DNA of 64,000 bases from Gallionella straubiae (GTDB taxonomy: Bacteria; Pseudomonadota; Gammaproteobacteria; Burkholderiales; Gallionellaceae): NCBI RefSeq assembly GCF_051257895.1, contig NZ_CP194331.1:1054001-1118000 (forward strand). Reading direction: 5' to 3'. Position numbers and translations under genes: made by a program. Below are positions 36,285-44,431 of this stretch, piece after piece. The notes beneath the pieces were generated by a model that had not been told where the DNA came from, ran no database searches, and worked only from the letters and a program-made list of their open reading frames with translations. Position 1 is the first letter of the stretch; the number at the start of each line of letters is the position of its first letter.

Positions 36285-38211
36285 GTGTCACCCCCTCGGA
36301 GGATACTGATGCTTCCGCAGCCGGAGCCTTGTAGCAGGCAACCGTAAATGCGTCAGAAAAATACTGATCTTCAGGTAGCCCCTTGGCCATGAACGGCGCA
36401 CGGCCTGCCTCAACCATCCCGGATGAACCGCAGGCATAAACCTGATAGCCGTCCAGTTGCGGGTAATCCTGCAGGATGGCCTCGTGAACCAAGCCGGTTC
36501 GGCCCTGCCAGCCATCTTCCGGTTTCGGTTCGGATATGACCGGGATGAACTTGAAATTGTTATGCTCCCGCTGCCATTTTTCCGGCAGATCCGAATACAG
36601 GTCGGCCGGTGTTCTGGCCCCCCAGTACAGCGTCATGGGGCGATTCAGCCCGATCTTGAAGGCATGTTCCACCATGCCCTTGACGGAGCCGAAACCGCAA
36701 CCTCCCGACATGAAGATGATGGGTTTGTCGACTTCCTCGCGCAGGAAGAAAGTGCCCAGCGGGCCTTCCGCCTGCAGCACATCGCCCACTTTCATTTTAT
36801 TGAACACATGCGTGGTGAATTTGCCGCCCTCCACCAGGCGGATGTGCAGTTGCAGGTGGTCCGATTCATGCGGGGCATTGGCGATGGAATAGCTGCGCTT
36901 GCTGCCATCCTCCAGATGCACGGCGATATATTGGCCGGCGATAAAATTCATTTGTTCGCCGCCTTCGGGGCGCAACTCGATCAGCATGACTTCCGGCGCT
37001 GCCCGCTCCATTTTTTCCACGCGGAACTTCATGGTCTTGACCGGAAATTTCCCCAGTTCATCGACTTCCGTGCATTCTATTGCCAAATCCGACAGCGGCT
37101 TGGCGCAGCAGAATAGGGCCTTGCCCTCCGCTTTCTCCGCATCGGTGAGCACACCCTTCTGGTAGGTGCCGTAATCGACCGTTCCCTTGAGGATATTGCC
37201 CTTACAAACCCCGCAGGCGCCGTCGCGGCACACATAGGGCAGGTTCAACCCCTGGCGCAGTGCAGCCTCAAGGACAGTCTCGCCCGGTTTAGCCATCACT
37301 GTATGGCCGGCGGGAGCAGTAATGATTTCGTATTCACCCTTGCCGCGTCGCCCTCCGAGGAACGGCAGCAATAATAAAAGTCCGGAAACACCTCCCACCA
37401 ATATCCAGACTTGGCTCGGGTTCCATGAATAGAGCAACGGATAGCTCCAGAAGTAGAACCAGTCCAGATTCAGAACCATAGGCGCAGAGTCCAAGTCTGC
37501 ATGCCCTTGGCTCAAAGCCGGATGAATCAAGGAAAGTACGACCATGGACAGGATCAACCAAATCGTGATTGCCTTGGGCGGAGAGGTCTTGGCCTGCGGT
37601 ACGCGCTGCGTGTGCACCCAGATGATCGCAAAAGCCCCCAGCGGGATGCCAAGGTGAATAAACGAAAGCAGGGAGAAGAAGCGATCATTCACGCTGCCCT
37701 GCTCCAGGAAATTGCGCACCAGCGGAGCGCTGAATATCGGCAACGCATCCAGCCATTCCGCGGTTCCCACGGCCGCAAACTGGGCCAGCTTATCCCAAGG
37801 CAACCAATAGCCATTTATGCCCGCTATATAGATCAGCCACAACACCAGGATGCCCGTATACCAGGAAAACCACCGGAAGCCGCGGTAGCGGTCGAAGGCG
37901 AAATTACGCAGCAGGTGCAGGACGCCGAACACGATCATCCCGTCGGAAGCGTAACGATGCAGGCTGCGCATGATGCCGCCCAGGTACCATTGCTTATTGG
38001 TTAGCTGCTCCACCGAATCGAAAGCGTCGTTCACGCCGGTGTCGTAAAAAGCGTAGATGTAAAAACCGCTGACCACGATGATCCAGAACATCAGATAGGT
38101 GATCGCGCCCAGGTAATAGAATGGGTTCAAGGCTGGCCCAAAAATGCCATTGAAGGCGCTCTCCAGGCGCAAGAAAATGCCCTGGCCGATGCGGTGTACG
38201 AGTTTAATCAT
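36277..38211 (-). CDS. Cytochrome b fused to a [2Fe-2S]/FAD/NAD(P) reductase
   Basis: 644 residues. Residues about 20-285 are a cytochrome b/b6-like domain with heme ligands H85/H99 and H186/H200. Residues 293-385 are a plant-type 2Fe-2S domain with C328, C333, C336 and C368 or C369 (CRDGACGVC...CC). Residues 393-630 are a ferredoxin-NAD(P) reductase module: RSYS (439-442) for FAD, MSGGCGFGSVKGM for the pyridine nucleotide and YACGSSGMVEAGRAPF near the C-terminus. One polypeptide therefore spans quinone/heme b to NAD(P)H. A CAGGAG site precedes the ATG. The first gene of a coupled three-gene unit with 35718-36284 and 34306-35721. The direction of electron flow is unknown; uphill NAD reduction in a lithotroph is an attractive inference. 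Confidence 0.88.
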   Translation of the reverse strand: MIKLVHRIGQGIFLRLESAFNGIFGPALNPFYYLGAITYLMFWIIVVSGFYIYAFYDTGVNDAFDSVEQLTNKQWYLGGIMRSLHRYASDGMIVFGVLHLLRNFAFDRYRGFRWFSWYTGILVLWLIYIAGINGYWLPWDKLAQFAAVGTAEWLDALPIFSAPLVRNFLEQGSVNDRFFSLLSFIHLGIPLGAFAIIWVHTQRVPQAKTSPPKAITIWLILSMVVLSLIHPALSQGHADLDSAPMVLNLDWFYFWSYPLLYSWNPSQVWILVGGVSGLLLLLPFLGGRRGKGEYEIITAPAGHTVMAKPGETVLEAALRQGLNLPYVCRDGACGVCKGNILKGTVDYGTYQKGVLTDAEKAEGKALFCCAKPLSDLAIECTEVDELGKFPVKTMKFRVEKMERAAPEVMLIELRPEGGEQMNFIAGQYIAVHLEDGSKRSYSIANAPHESDHLQLHIRLVEGGKFTTHVFNKMKVGDVLQAEGPLGTFFLREEVDKPIIFMSGGCGFGSVKGMVEHAFKIGLNRPMTLYWGARTPADLYSDLPEKWQREHNNFKFIPVISEPKPEDGWQGRTGLVHEAILQDYPQLDGYQVYACGSSGMVEAGRAPFMAKGLPEDQYFSDAFTVACYKAPAAEASVSSEGVTHG

Positions 38212-38288
38212 CGGTAACTCCTGAAAAAAACATTTTCAAACAAATACAAAGAACGCGCCTGAGCAAAAAAACGTTATTCTGGCGTAAA

Positions 38289-39182
38289 TCAATCATGGCG
38301 CGGGTAATTACGTTTCGGGCTGCGGCGATATTCGTACACGAGCCACCATCCAATAAGCAGCGACATGATGATCCCCGCCCCCATCGCATAAAAATAGTTG
38401 TAGCTCACTTCATACTTCCCCGATTTTTCGTCGTAGACCGTACAAAAGAGCTTCACTTTACTCGAAAATCCGGCCAGTCCAGGCTGTGCCGTTTTTATTT
38501 TGTAAATCATATCCTTAAGCGGCTCTAGCAGCGTCTTGTTCTCGAACTCATCACCGTAGATTTGACTGTAGACCTTACCCCGTCCATCGACAAAGGTGGT
38601 CTGCGTTATATGATTAAAACCACCCTCCTCGGTAGGGTAGTAACTGAATCCCAAATCCTTGCTCAGTTTTTTGATCGTTTCCGGGTCGGCACTGACAAAA
38701 TCCCATTTAGGCAGATCCACCCCCATCCGCTTGGCAAAATCGTCCATCGCTTCAGGCGTATCGTTCTCAGTATCGAAACCCACTGTCAACACACCGAAAC
38801 TGTCCACTCCCAGCGCTTCTTGAGATAATTTGAGCGCAGTCAAGCTGCGCGTGGTAGTCGCGCAGATAATCGGACAATGGGTATAGATCAAGCTGATGAC
38901 CAGCGGCTTGCCACGGTAATCCGCCAAACGCACGGTACGTCCGCTGCGATCCAGCAAAGTGTAATCGCCAAGCTGGTTGCCTATTGCAGCCTGGCTTATT
39001 CGCAGGGCTTCTTTTTCACTAAAAACCTGTGCATCTGCCACTTCCGGCTGCGCCTGCGATTTCGCCGTCGATACATTGGCCTTATATAGCTTCATGCCGC
39101 TGATATCGCGACCCTGCGCCAAGGATGGCAGTGTCACCGACAAGAGAATCGCACAGCTTAGCGTTAACGAAGAGAGGTGCAT
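38289..39182 (-). CDS. senC: SCO1/SenC-type copper chaperone with C-terminal membrane helix
   Basis: 297 residues. After a signal peptide (about 1-23) the thioredoxin-like SCO domain carries the copper ligands C103-P-I-I-C107 and a histidine in GGFNHITQTTFVD. The C-terminal 60 residues are an extension ending in a membrane helix (YAMGAGIIMSLLIGWWLVYEY) that ordinary SCO proteins lack. SCO proteins deliver copper to CuA in subunit II of heme-copper oxidases, and subunit II with CuA residues is encoded at 42129. A terminator separates it from cyoE, so it probably has its own promoter and may be cotranscribed with the cytochrome b-reductase 77 bases downstream. Confidence 0.88.
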   Translation of the reverse strand: MHLSSLTLSCAILLSVTLPSLAQGRDISGMKLYKANVSTAKSQAQPEVADAQVFSEKEALRISQAAIGNQLGDYTLLDRSGRTVRLADYRGKPLVISLIYTHCPIICATTTRSLTALKLSQEALGVDSFGVLTVGFDTENDTPEAMDDFAKRMGVDLPKWDFVSADPETIKKLSKDLGFSYYPTEEGGFNHITQTTFVDGRGKVYSQIYGDEFENKTLLEPLKDMIYKIKTAQPGLAGFSSKVKLFCTVYDEKSGKYEVSYNYFYAMGAGIIMSLLIGWWLVYEYRRSPKRNYPRHD

Positions 39183-39297
39183 ACCTTAGGCCTTAATACT
39201 TGTATAGGGATCGACTGAACAATACCCGACTATTTTAATATGCTATATCGAAAACGCAAGATAAATTATATTTTTCTAATATACTTTTTTAGGGGAT

Positions 39298-39335
39298 AAA
39301 AAAACCCGTCTGCGGCAAACCTTAGACGGGTTTTT
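39298..39335. terminator. Bidirectional rho-independent terminator downstream of cyoE
   Basis: CCCGTCT (39305-39311) pairs with AGACGGG (39324-39330), extended by the A-run/T-run on either side. T-tracts occur on both strands. On the minus strand it lies 17 bases after the cyoE stop and before the SCO gene. Confidence 0.85.
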
Positions 39336-39351
39336 CTCCTAACAATGAAAA

Positions 39352-40215
39352 TCAGGCGCCGAAATTCACTTCCAGCATCAACGCTATCATCAACACGCTA
39401 AACTGCACCAACGAGGCAACAAAGTTGGCCATAGCCGCCTCTTTGGTTGGATTGCGCACCAATTGCACACTTTTAACTATGAAATAAATTCCACCCACCA
39501 AGGCACCGGTCAGATATACCCAGCCCAAACCGTAAAACATCGGCAAGAGCGAGACGGCAACCAGAAGGATGGTATGCCCAAAAATAATGCGTGCTGCCTT
39601 TTTGTCACCCTTTACCACCGGCAGCATAGGCACCCCTGCAGCGGCGTATTGGTCGCGAATGACGATTGCCAGGCTCCAGAAATGCGGAGGCGTCCACAGG
39701 AATAGCACCAAGGCCAGCAGTCCGGGAAGCGGGCCAAACGAAGGATCAACCGCCGCCGCACCTGCAAGCACCGAGAAACTCCCCGCCAACCCGCCAAATA
39801 CGATATTCAACCAGGTACGGCGTTTCAACCAAGCTGTATAAACTATGGCATAAGTAAACGCGCCGAGGAAAATATTCAGCGCCGTCATCGCGTTAAATGC
39901 AAAGGCAGCGGAGGCTACAGAAACTGCAAGCATCGAGCCGATGACCACCAGCCACTTGCGGCTATGCTGAAAGTAGCCGTTCAAGAATGGACGATTTTTG
40001 GTTCGCGTCATTTTTGCATCGATATCGCGCTCGAAGTATTGATTGAAAGCGCCTGCAGCCGCAGAGGCCATCATGACCGTCAGCGACAAGATAAAAACTT
40101 GCCAGCTGGTCAACGCCTGCCCTGGGGTGATTGCCATGCCGCCCAAAGCCGCCAACGTAATTACCACGCCAATGCGCAATTTGAAAAGATTAATACACTG
40201 CCTGACCATCATCAT
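39352..40215 (-). CDS. cyoE: Protoheme IX farnesyltransferase (heme O synthase)
   Basis: 287 residues from the first of three consecutive ATGs at 40215, with AGGAAGGA upstream; a longer frame from 40275 is less likely. This UbiA-type membrane enzyme has the prenyl-diphosphate motif NQYFERDIDAKMTRTKNRP. About nine helices follow. It makes heme O from protoheme, and heme O or a further-modified heme would be needed by the oxidase-like enzyme encoded just upstream. No heme A synthase (ctaA) is in the window. Confidence 0.93.
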   Translation of the reverse strand: MMMVRQCINLFKLRIGVVITLAALGGMAITPGQALTSWQVFILSLTVMMASAAAGAFNQYFERDIDAKMTRTKNRPFLNGYFQHSRKWLVVIGSMLAVSVASAAFAFNAMTALNIFLGAFTYAIVYTAWLKRRTWLNIVFGGLAGSFSVLAGAAAVDPSFGPLPGLLALVLFLWTPPHFWSLAIVIRDQYAAAGVPMLPVVKGDKKAARIIFGHTILLVAVSLLPMFYGLGWVYLTGALVGGIYFIVKSVQLVRNPTKEAAMANFVASLVQFSVLMIALMLEVNFGA

Positions 40216-40282
40216 CTTAACGACCGTTCCTTCCTCTCTCCGCTGCTTTGGAGAAGGTATTAGTTGATCTTCCAATCTGTTG

Positions 40283-40348
40283 AAACCTCTAACCTAAACC
40301 GCGCATTGTGCACTTGGCAATTGCTTTTCTGGTTTAGGTTAGAGGTTT
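40283..40348. repeat. Perfect 18-bp inverted repeat between subunit I and cyoE
   Basis: The 18 bases at 40283-40300 (AAACCTCTAACCTAAACC) are exactly reverse-complementary to 40331-40348, with a 30-base loop. A further CTCTAACCT copy follows at 40351-40359. A second hairpin, GGGTGCC-AAA-GGCACCC, lies at 40380-40396 just after the subunit I stop but has no T-tract. Confidence 0.85.
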
Positions 40349-40415
40349 CCCTCTAACCTGAATATTCACTACCTTGGAGGGGTGCCAAAGGCACCCTCCC
40401 CGTCATCTCATTTCT

Positions 40416-42122
40416 TTAAGACATGCCCCACACAGTGGACAGGTACTTGAAGTTAATGAAGTAGTACAGCACGATCGTCACGAAAAGAATCATGGCGAGT
40501 ATGAAGGTGCCGGGCGCTTCCATACCCCACATACCAACGTGATGCTTTCCGGTCCTTTCGGCCACAACGTCAGCATCTTCAACCTTAGGCCATGGAGCGG
40601 AACCTTCAGGAATCTTCTCGCCCGCAAAGATGGAGGCCAGAACAACCAGAATGAACATAACCGCACCGACCGCCATGACTATACCGAAGATTTCGCCCAA
40701 GTCCATCAGACCCTTGGCGATTTCAGGGTATTCATAAGCCAGTGGCTGACCTGCAAAGGTGATATCCGCATGACGGCGCTGCACACCCAAGGTACCTGCC
40801 CCCATCAGGGCGATGGAGAAAACTCCAGAGCCGATGGCGAAAACATAGGGTTGCAACTTTGCCATTCCAGCCAGAGCGATCTTGCGCTGGAATACCACCG
40901 GGATCAGCCAGTAGGTGACCGCCATGAATGCCAAGGTAGTACCGGACACCAGCGTGCCATGGAAATGGCCCGGCAGGTAAACGGTGTTGTGGATAACCAT
41001 GTTGATCTGCTCCACGCTCATCACCACGCCGGTGATACCGCCGATAAAACCGAAGCCCACCAGCGACAGGAACATGCCGGAGAAAATCGGATTACCCCAA
41101 GGAGCCTTACGCAGCCAGGTAAACAGACCGGTATCGAGACCTTTCCTGCGCTGCGCAACTTCAATGGCACCAGGAACGGTCAAGCCGTGGATCATACTAG
41201 CCAGCACAGCCAGATAAATCATGTAGCTGGTATTGAATATCTTCCAGGCGGAAGTCAGACCCGGGTCAGACAGCAGATGGTGCGCGGAACCCAGTTGCAG
41301 GAACAGGATATACAGCAGGAACGCACCACGGCTTACCTTCTCGGACATTGGCTTGGCACCAAACACCAGCGATGCAATGAGGTACCAGATGGAGATATGG
41401 GTAACCACGTTGATTTGCTGCGAAGAGTGGCCGAAACCCCACCAGATAACCCGATACATCATCGGATCAATGTGGCTGATCAGCCCGACCGACCAGAGGA
41501 AAGTCGGGATCAGAATCAAGGCGCCGGAAACGATGGTGAACACTGCAATCACCGTAGCTGTCACACCGCCAAACACCACCAGCGGAAGCGACCCCTGATA
41601 AGTATTCTCCCTCTTGGCAACCACCAGCGTACCGAGGAACACGAAACAGCCAATCAGTGCACCCACGGCAAACAGGATCAACCCCAGATAGAAATGCGGC
41701 TCAGCCTGAAGCGGCGGATAGGAAGTCATCATCACGCTAGACTTGCCACCCAGCACTGCCACGGCAACCAGGGCTGCACCTACAAGCATGAGCCAGAACT
41801 GCGCCCACGCCCACTTCGGTCCCGCAATCCGGTTACCCAGAACATGCGCGCCAAGGAAATACAACACTGCCATTTCAAAGAAAATGATCCACACCGCCAA
41901 GCTCACCAAGCCGTGAGCCGTCAGCGCCATGTAGAACAATTCCGGGCTGAGCAGTTGCACGCTCGGCATACGGGTAAGCGCCACTCCGAGACCAAACAGA
42001 CCGCCAACCAGCAAAAACACCACAGACGCAAACGCGTTCCATTTGACCAGCGTATTGGCCGTCCGGTGAATCTTGAGACCCGACACCGGATCAATGCGAA
42101 AATCAGACATTGTCGTCGCCAT
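40416..42122 (-). CDS. Heme-copper oxidase superfamily subunit I with Tyr-to-Gln active site (NO-reductase-like candidate)
   Basis: 568 residues, about 14 helices. Heme and copper ligands visible: H70 in LTAHGLVSLAVW (low-spin heme), H232 in WWGFGHSSQQINV (CuB), H281/H282 in GSAHHLLSDPG (CuB) and H386/H388 in LPGHFHGTLVSG (hemes). In oxygen reductases the first CuB histidine is followed at +4 by the cross-linked tyrosine (HPEVY); here +4 is Q236. Lack of that tyrosine is a feature of NO reductases in the superfamily, and a subunit I/subunit II pair with a SCO gene nearby recalls the norS-norY-senC (sNOR) clusters of ammonia oxidisers. An AAAGGAG site precedes the ATG; subunit II ends 6 bases upstream. 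Oxygen reduction cannot be excluded from sequence alone. Confidence 0.82.
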   Translation of the reverse strand: MATTMSDFRIDPVSGLKIHRTANTLVKWNAFASVVFLLVGGLFGLGVALTRMPSVQLLSPELFYMALTAHGLVSLAVWIIFFEMAVLYFLGAHVLGNRIAGPKWAWAQFWLMLVGAALVAVAVLGGKSSVMMTSYPPLQAEPHFYLGLILFAVGALIGCFVFLGTLVVAKRENTYQGSLPLVVFGGVTATVIAVFTIVSGALILIPTFLWSVGLISHIDPMMYRVIWWGFGHSSQQINVVTHISIWYLIASLVFGAKPMSEKVSRGAFLLYILFLQLGSAHHLLSDPGLTSAWKIFNTSYMIYLAVLASMIHGLTVPGAIEVAQRRKGLDTGLFTWLRKAPWGNPIFSGMFLSLVGFGFIGGITGVVMSVEQINMVIHNTVYLPGHFHGTLVSGTTLAFMAVTYWLIPVVFQRKIALAGMAKLQPYVFAIGSGVFSIALMGAGTLGVQRRHADITFAGQPLAYEYPEIAKGLMDLGEIFGIVMAVGAVMFILVVLASIFAGEKIPEGSAPWPKVEDADVVAERTGKHHVGMWGMEAPGTFILAMILFVTIVLYYFINFKYLSTVWGMS

Positions 42123-42128
42123 TATTCT

Positions 42129-42686
42129 TTACTCCTTTACGTAAATTCTGCCCAGCATCGTGTGATGCCCCATGGCATCAACGCCGCCACAGTATTCGCC
42201 ACAAGCTATGGCAAAAGTACCGGTTTTGTTGGGTGTCATGGTAGTAACCTGCTCATAGCCAGGATAGACTTGGAAGTTGATGTTCTCAGGCTGCAACGAG
42301 AAACCGTGCCCCACATCAAGCGACGAAATATGTATGCGATACTTCTGCCCTTTTTGCAGCTCAAGGATGGGGCGATACTGCCAAGACATGGCGGCCAGAT
42401 AAACATCGCTGCCGGGTGGCGGTGCCACGACATCTTCACCAGTAGCCTCATCCTTGCGGACAGTGTACTTTGCCTGCATATCGGCAACCTTCTTGGAAAA
42501 CACCTCAGGGGTCGTCTTGTAAGTTTCGTTGCTCATGTTTTGCGGCCCCATAAAGTGCCAGCCGGTCATCCAGACAAACATGAATACACACCATGCAAAT
42601 GCAAGAACAATCCACCATATTTCGGTGCGTTCGATTGGCTCACGCCACCAATCAGGGTTTGTTGGGGGGGTATAAGACGTTCCCAT
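42129..42686 (-). CDS. Heme-copper oxidase subunit II with an extended CuA loop
   Basis: 185 residues: one N-terminal membrane helix (EIWWIVLAFAWCVFMFVWM) and a periplasmic cupredoxin domain. CuA ligands appear complete: H127 in DVGHGFSL, C162 and C166 in ACGEYCGG, H174 and M177. In classical subunit II the last histidine is 4 residues after the second cysteine; here it is 8, because of a four-residue insertion (CGGVDAMGHHTM). It would pass electrons from a periplasmic cytochrome c or cupredoxin to subunit I. A GGAGAGAGG site precedes the ATG. Confidence 0.87.
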   Translation of the reverse strand: MGTSYTPPTNPDWWREPIERTEIWWIVLAFAWCVFMFVWMTGWHFMGPQNMSNETYKTTPEVFSKKVADMQAKYTVRKDEATGEDVVAPPPGSDVYLAAMSWQYRPILELQKGQKYRIHISSLDVGHGFSLQPENINFQVYPGYEQVTTMTPNKTGTFAIACGEYCGGVDAMGHHTMLGRIYVKE

Positions 42687-42725
42687 AATTCCTCTCTCCT
42701 TGTTAATTAATCAAACGTGGCACTT

Positions 42726-42881
42726 TTATGGGGCCGTCGGTATATTGATAATGTCATACAAACCCCACCCCGTATAAAGCACCAGAGGCACCAAGTTGGC
42801 CAACAACAACATAAGCCACTGGTTATCCAGGATTTTTTGCATGAAATGAGGGCTTGCACCACTTGAAGTTAGTCCTGACAT
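42726..42881 (-). CDS. 51-residue single-helix membrane protein
   Basis: A GGGAGGAG site lies 7 bases before the ATG. The protein begins MSGLTSSGASPHFMQKIL and has one hydrophobic helix (WLMLLLANLVPLVLYTGWGL). It ends 39 bases before subunit II on the same strand. Its size and position suggest a small accessory subunit of the heme-copper enzyme. I recognise no family. Confidence 0.7.
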   Translation of the reverse strand: MSGLTSSGASPHFMQKILDNQWLMLLLANLVPLVLYTGWGLYDIINIPTAP

Positions 42882-43032
42882 CTTTTACTCCTCCCTTGAC
42901 AATTGATGGCTGACGCCATTGATAGTTGACACAAAAACAACCCAAATAAACTCGTTTTTTTCTTTACCTACTCGGCCTCCATTCAAGCCGCCACTTGCGA
43001 GGCAACCAGAATATCCTAGATTTAAAGAGGCT

Positions 43033-43176
43033 TTAGCGACCGAGCAACATGAAAAGACCAATACCAAAGTAAGCCACAGCGCTGACGGCTATCAGTACGG
43101 TCAACATCAGCATTTTGTTTTGCAGCACTTGCCGCGTGAAAGGAACTGGCGCGCTCCCAGCGTTGGATGATTCCAT
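43033..43176 (-). CDS. 47-residue single-helix membrane protein
   Basis: I chose the ATG at 43176 because GGGAGGGAGG lies just upstream; a longer frame to 43233 has no such site. The N-terminal part is MESSNAGSAPVPFTRQVLQ, then one helix (MLMLTVLIAVSAVAYFGIGL) and the end MLLGR. It is the first gene of the small-protein/small-protein/subunit II/subunit I unit. Function unknown; probably an accessory subunit. Confidence 0.7.
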   Translation of the reverse strand: MESSNAGSAPVPFTRQVLQNKMLMLTVLIAVSAVAYFGIGLFMLLGR

Positions 43177-43444
43177 TGGATACCTCCCTCCCGTTATATT
43201 TACGTCATATTTCACGCGATTGTTCTGCGACAATTTGACGCGCCCTCAAATTCTGTCCCAAGCAACCAGATGTGTCAAGCATAAATAGCAAGTATTTTTA
43301 TCAAGTATTTTTTACGATCCGATTTCAAATACTCCAGCACACATCAACCAAGCTAAAATCAACTAAAATCCAGTTAGTTACCTTCCCGTTACAATGAATA
43401 ATTCAACACCATGCATCGTTAAAGGCTCATAAAAATCCAGGCTC

Positions 43445-43612
43445 TTACCATGCATTTTCCCAAGCCTTCCACAGCGTCAAAAAGTCCAATGACGACGAAG
43501 CACGTTCCGGCAAAATAATGCAAATATTTTCTGCTGACGCAGTTCGACGGGGAGCTGCCCACCAGCACGCCGATTCCGGGAGCGGCGATCCATGCCAGCG
43601 ACGTCCAGAATA
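43445..43612 (-). pseudogene. Possible remnant of a membrane-protein gene (doubtful)
   Basis: Directly after dapB a frame without a proper start reads through APGIGVLVGSSPSNC and LHYFAGTCFVVIGLFDA before a stop. It looks like the last helices of a transporter-like membrane protein. No ATG or ribosome site exists. The rest of the 43177-43614 gap shows only an AT-rich stretch that should hold the promoter of the oxidase unit. Confidence 0.25.
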
Positions 43613-43614
43613 AA

Positions 43615-44421
43615 TTACTTCAACCCCAGCACGTCCTGCATGTCGTAGAGGCCTGCCGGATGGGACTTCAAATACTTTGCAGCGCGTAACGCACCCAGTG
43701 CAAAGGTAGCGCGGCTGCTGGCCTTGTGGGTAATTTCGATGCGCTCGCCGGTACCGGCGTAGAGCACGGTATGGTCGCCGACGATATCGCCGCCGCGCAC
43801 CGTGGCAAAGCCGATGGTGGAAGGGTCGCGTTCGCCGGTCACGCCTTCGCGTCCATACACGGCACATTGCGCCAAGTCGCGCCCCAGGGTGCGTGCAATG
43901 ACCTCACCCATGCCCAGCGCGGTGCCGGACGGCGCATCCACCTTGTGGCGGTGGTGCGCCTCGATGATCTCGATGTCGTAGCCCTGACTCAAGACGCGCG
44001 ATGCGGTCTCCAGAAGCTTGAACACCAGGTTCACGCCGACACTCATGTTGGGTGCGAGCACGATGCCGACATCCTGCGCCGCGCTACCCAACTGCGCCTT
44101 CTGCTGCGCATTCAGACCGGTCGTGCCGATTACCATGCTTACACCCAACCGGCGGCAGATATCGAGGTGATGCAGCGTGCCTTCGGGGCGGGTGAAATCA
44201 ATCAGCACATCCGCACCTTGCAGGGCGGCTTCCGCATCCGCGCTGATTCTTACACCGCAGGCCGCACCGGACAGTTCGCCGGCGTCTTTGCCGAGCAGCG
44301 CGCTGCCGCTATGCTCAAGCGCGGCGTGCAGCAACAAATCGTCAGACTGCGCCACTCCTTCCAGCAAGGCGCGCCCCATGCGTCCACCGCTACCGGCGAT
44401 GGCAATCCTGATTTTGCTCAT
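43615..44421 (-). CDS. dapB: 4-hydroxy-tetrahydrodipicolinate reductase
   Basis: 268 residues from MSKIRIAIAGSGGRMGRALLE at 44421. The NAD(P) loop GxGGRMG, the catalytic-region motif IEIIEAHHRHKVDAPSGTAL and VIGTTGLNAQQK are all present. It acts in lysine/meso-diaminopimelate synthesis. It follows bamE by 10 bases on the same strand, an order common in betaproteobacteria. Confidence 0.97.
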   Translation of the reverse strand: MSKIRIAIAGSGGRMGRALLEGVAQSDDLLLHAALEHSGSALLGKDAGELSGAACGVRISADAEAALQGADVLIDFTRPEGTLHHLDICRRLGVSMVIGTTGLNAQQKAQLGSAAQDVGIVLAPNMSVGVNLVFKLLETASRVLSQGYDIEIIEAHHRHKVDAPSGTALGMGEVIARTLGRDLAQCAVYGREGVTGERDPSTIGFATVRGGDIVGDHTVLYAGTGERIEITHKASSRATFALGALRAAKYLKSHPAGLYDMQDVLGLK

Positions 44422-44431
44422 ATCGAATCCC

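Noticed and set aside
38221..38288. FNR-type site (TTGAT-N4-ATCAA) upstream of the cytochrome b-reductase
   Set aside because: Only the left half-site TTGAT is present; the right half does not match.
40374..42710. Plus-strand open frame (778 codons) opposite the oxidase subunits
   Set aside because: Antisense to subunits I and II, which carry conserved metal ligands; rich in His/Gln from reversed codons.
42885..43067. 60-codon minus-strand frame between the two tiny membrane genes
   Set aside because: It overlaps the 3' end of the 47-residue gene in another frame, has no ribosome site and includes the leader of the 51-residue gene.
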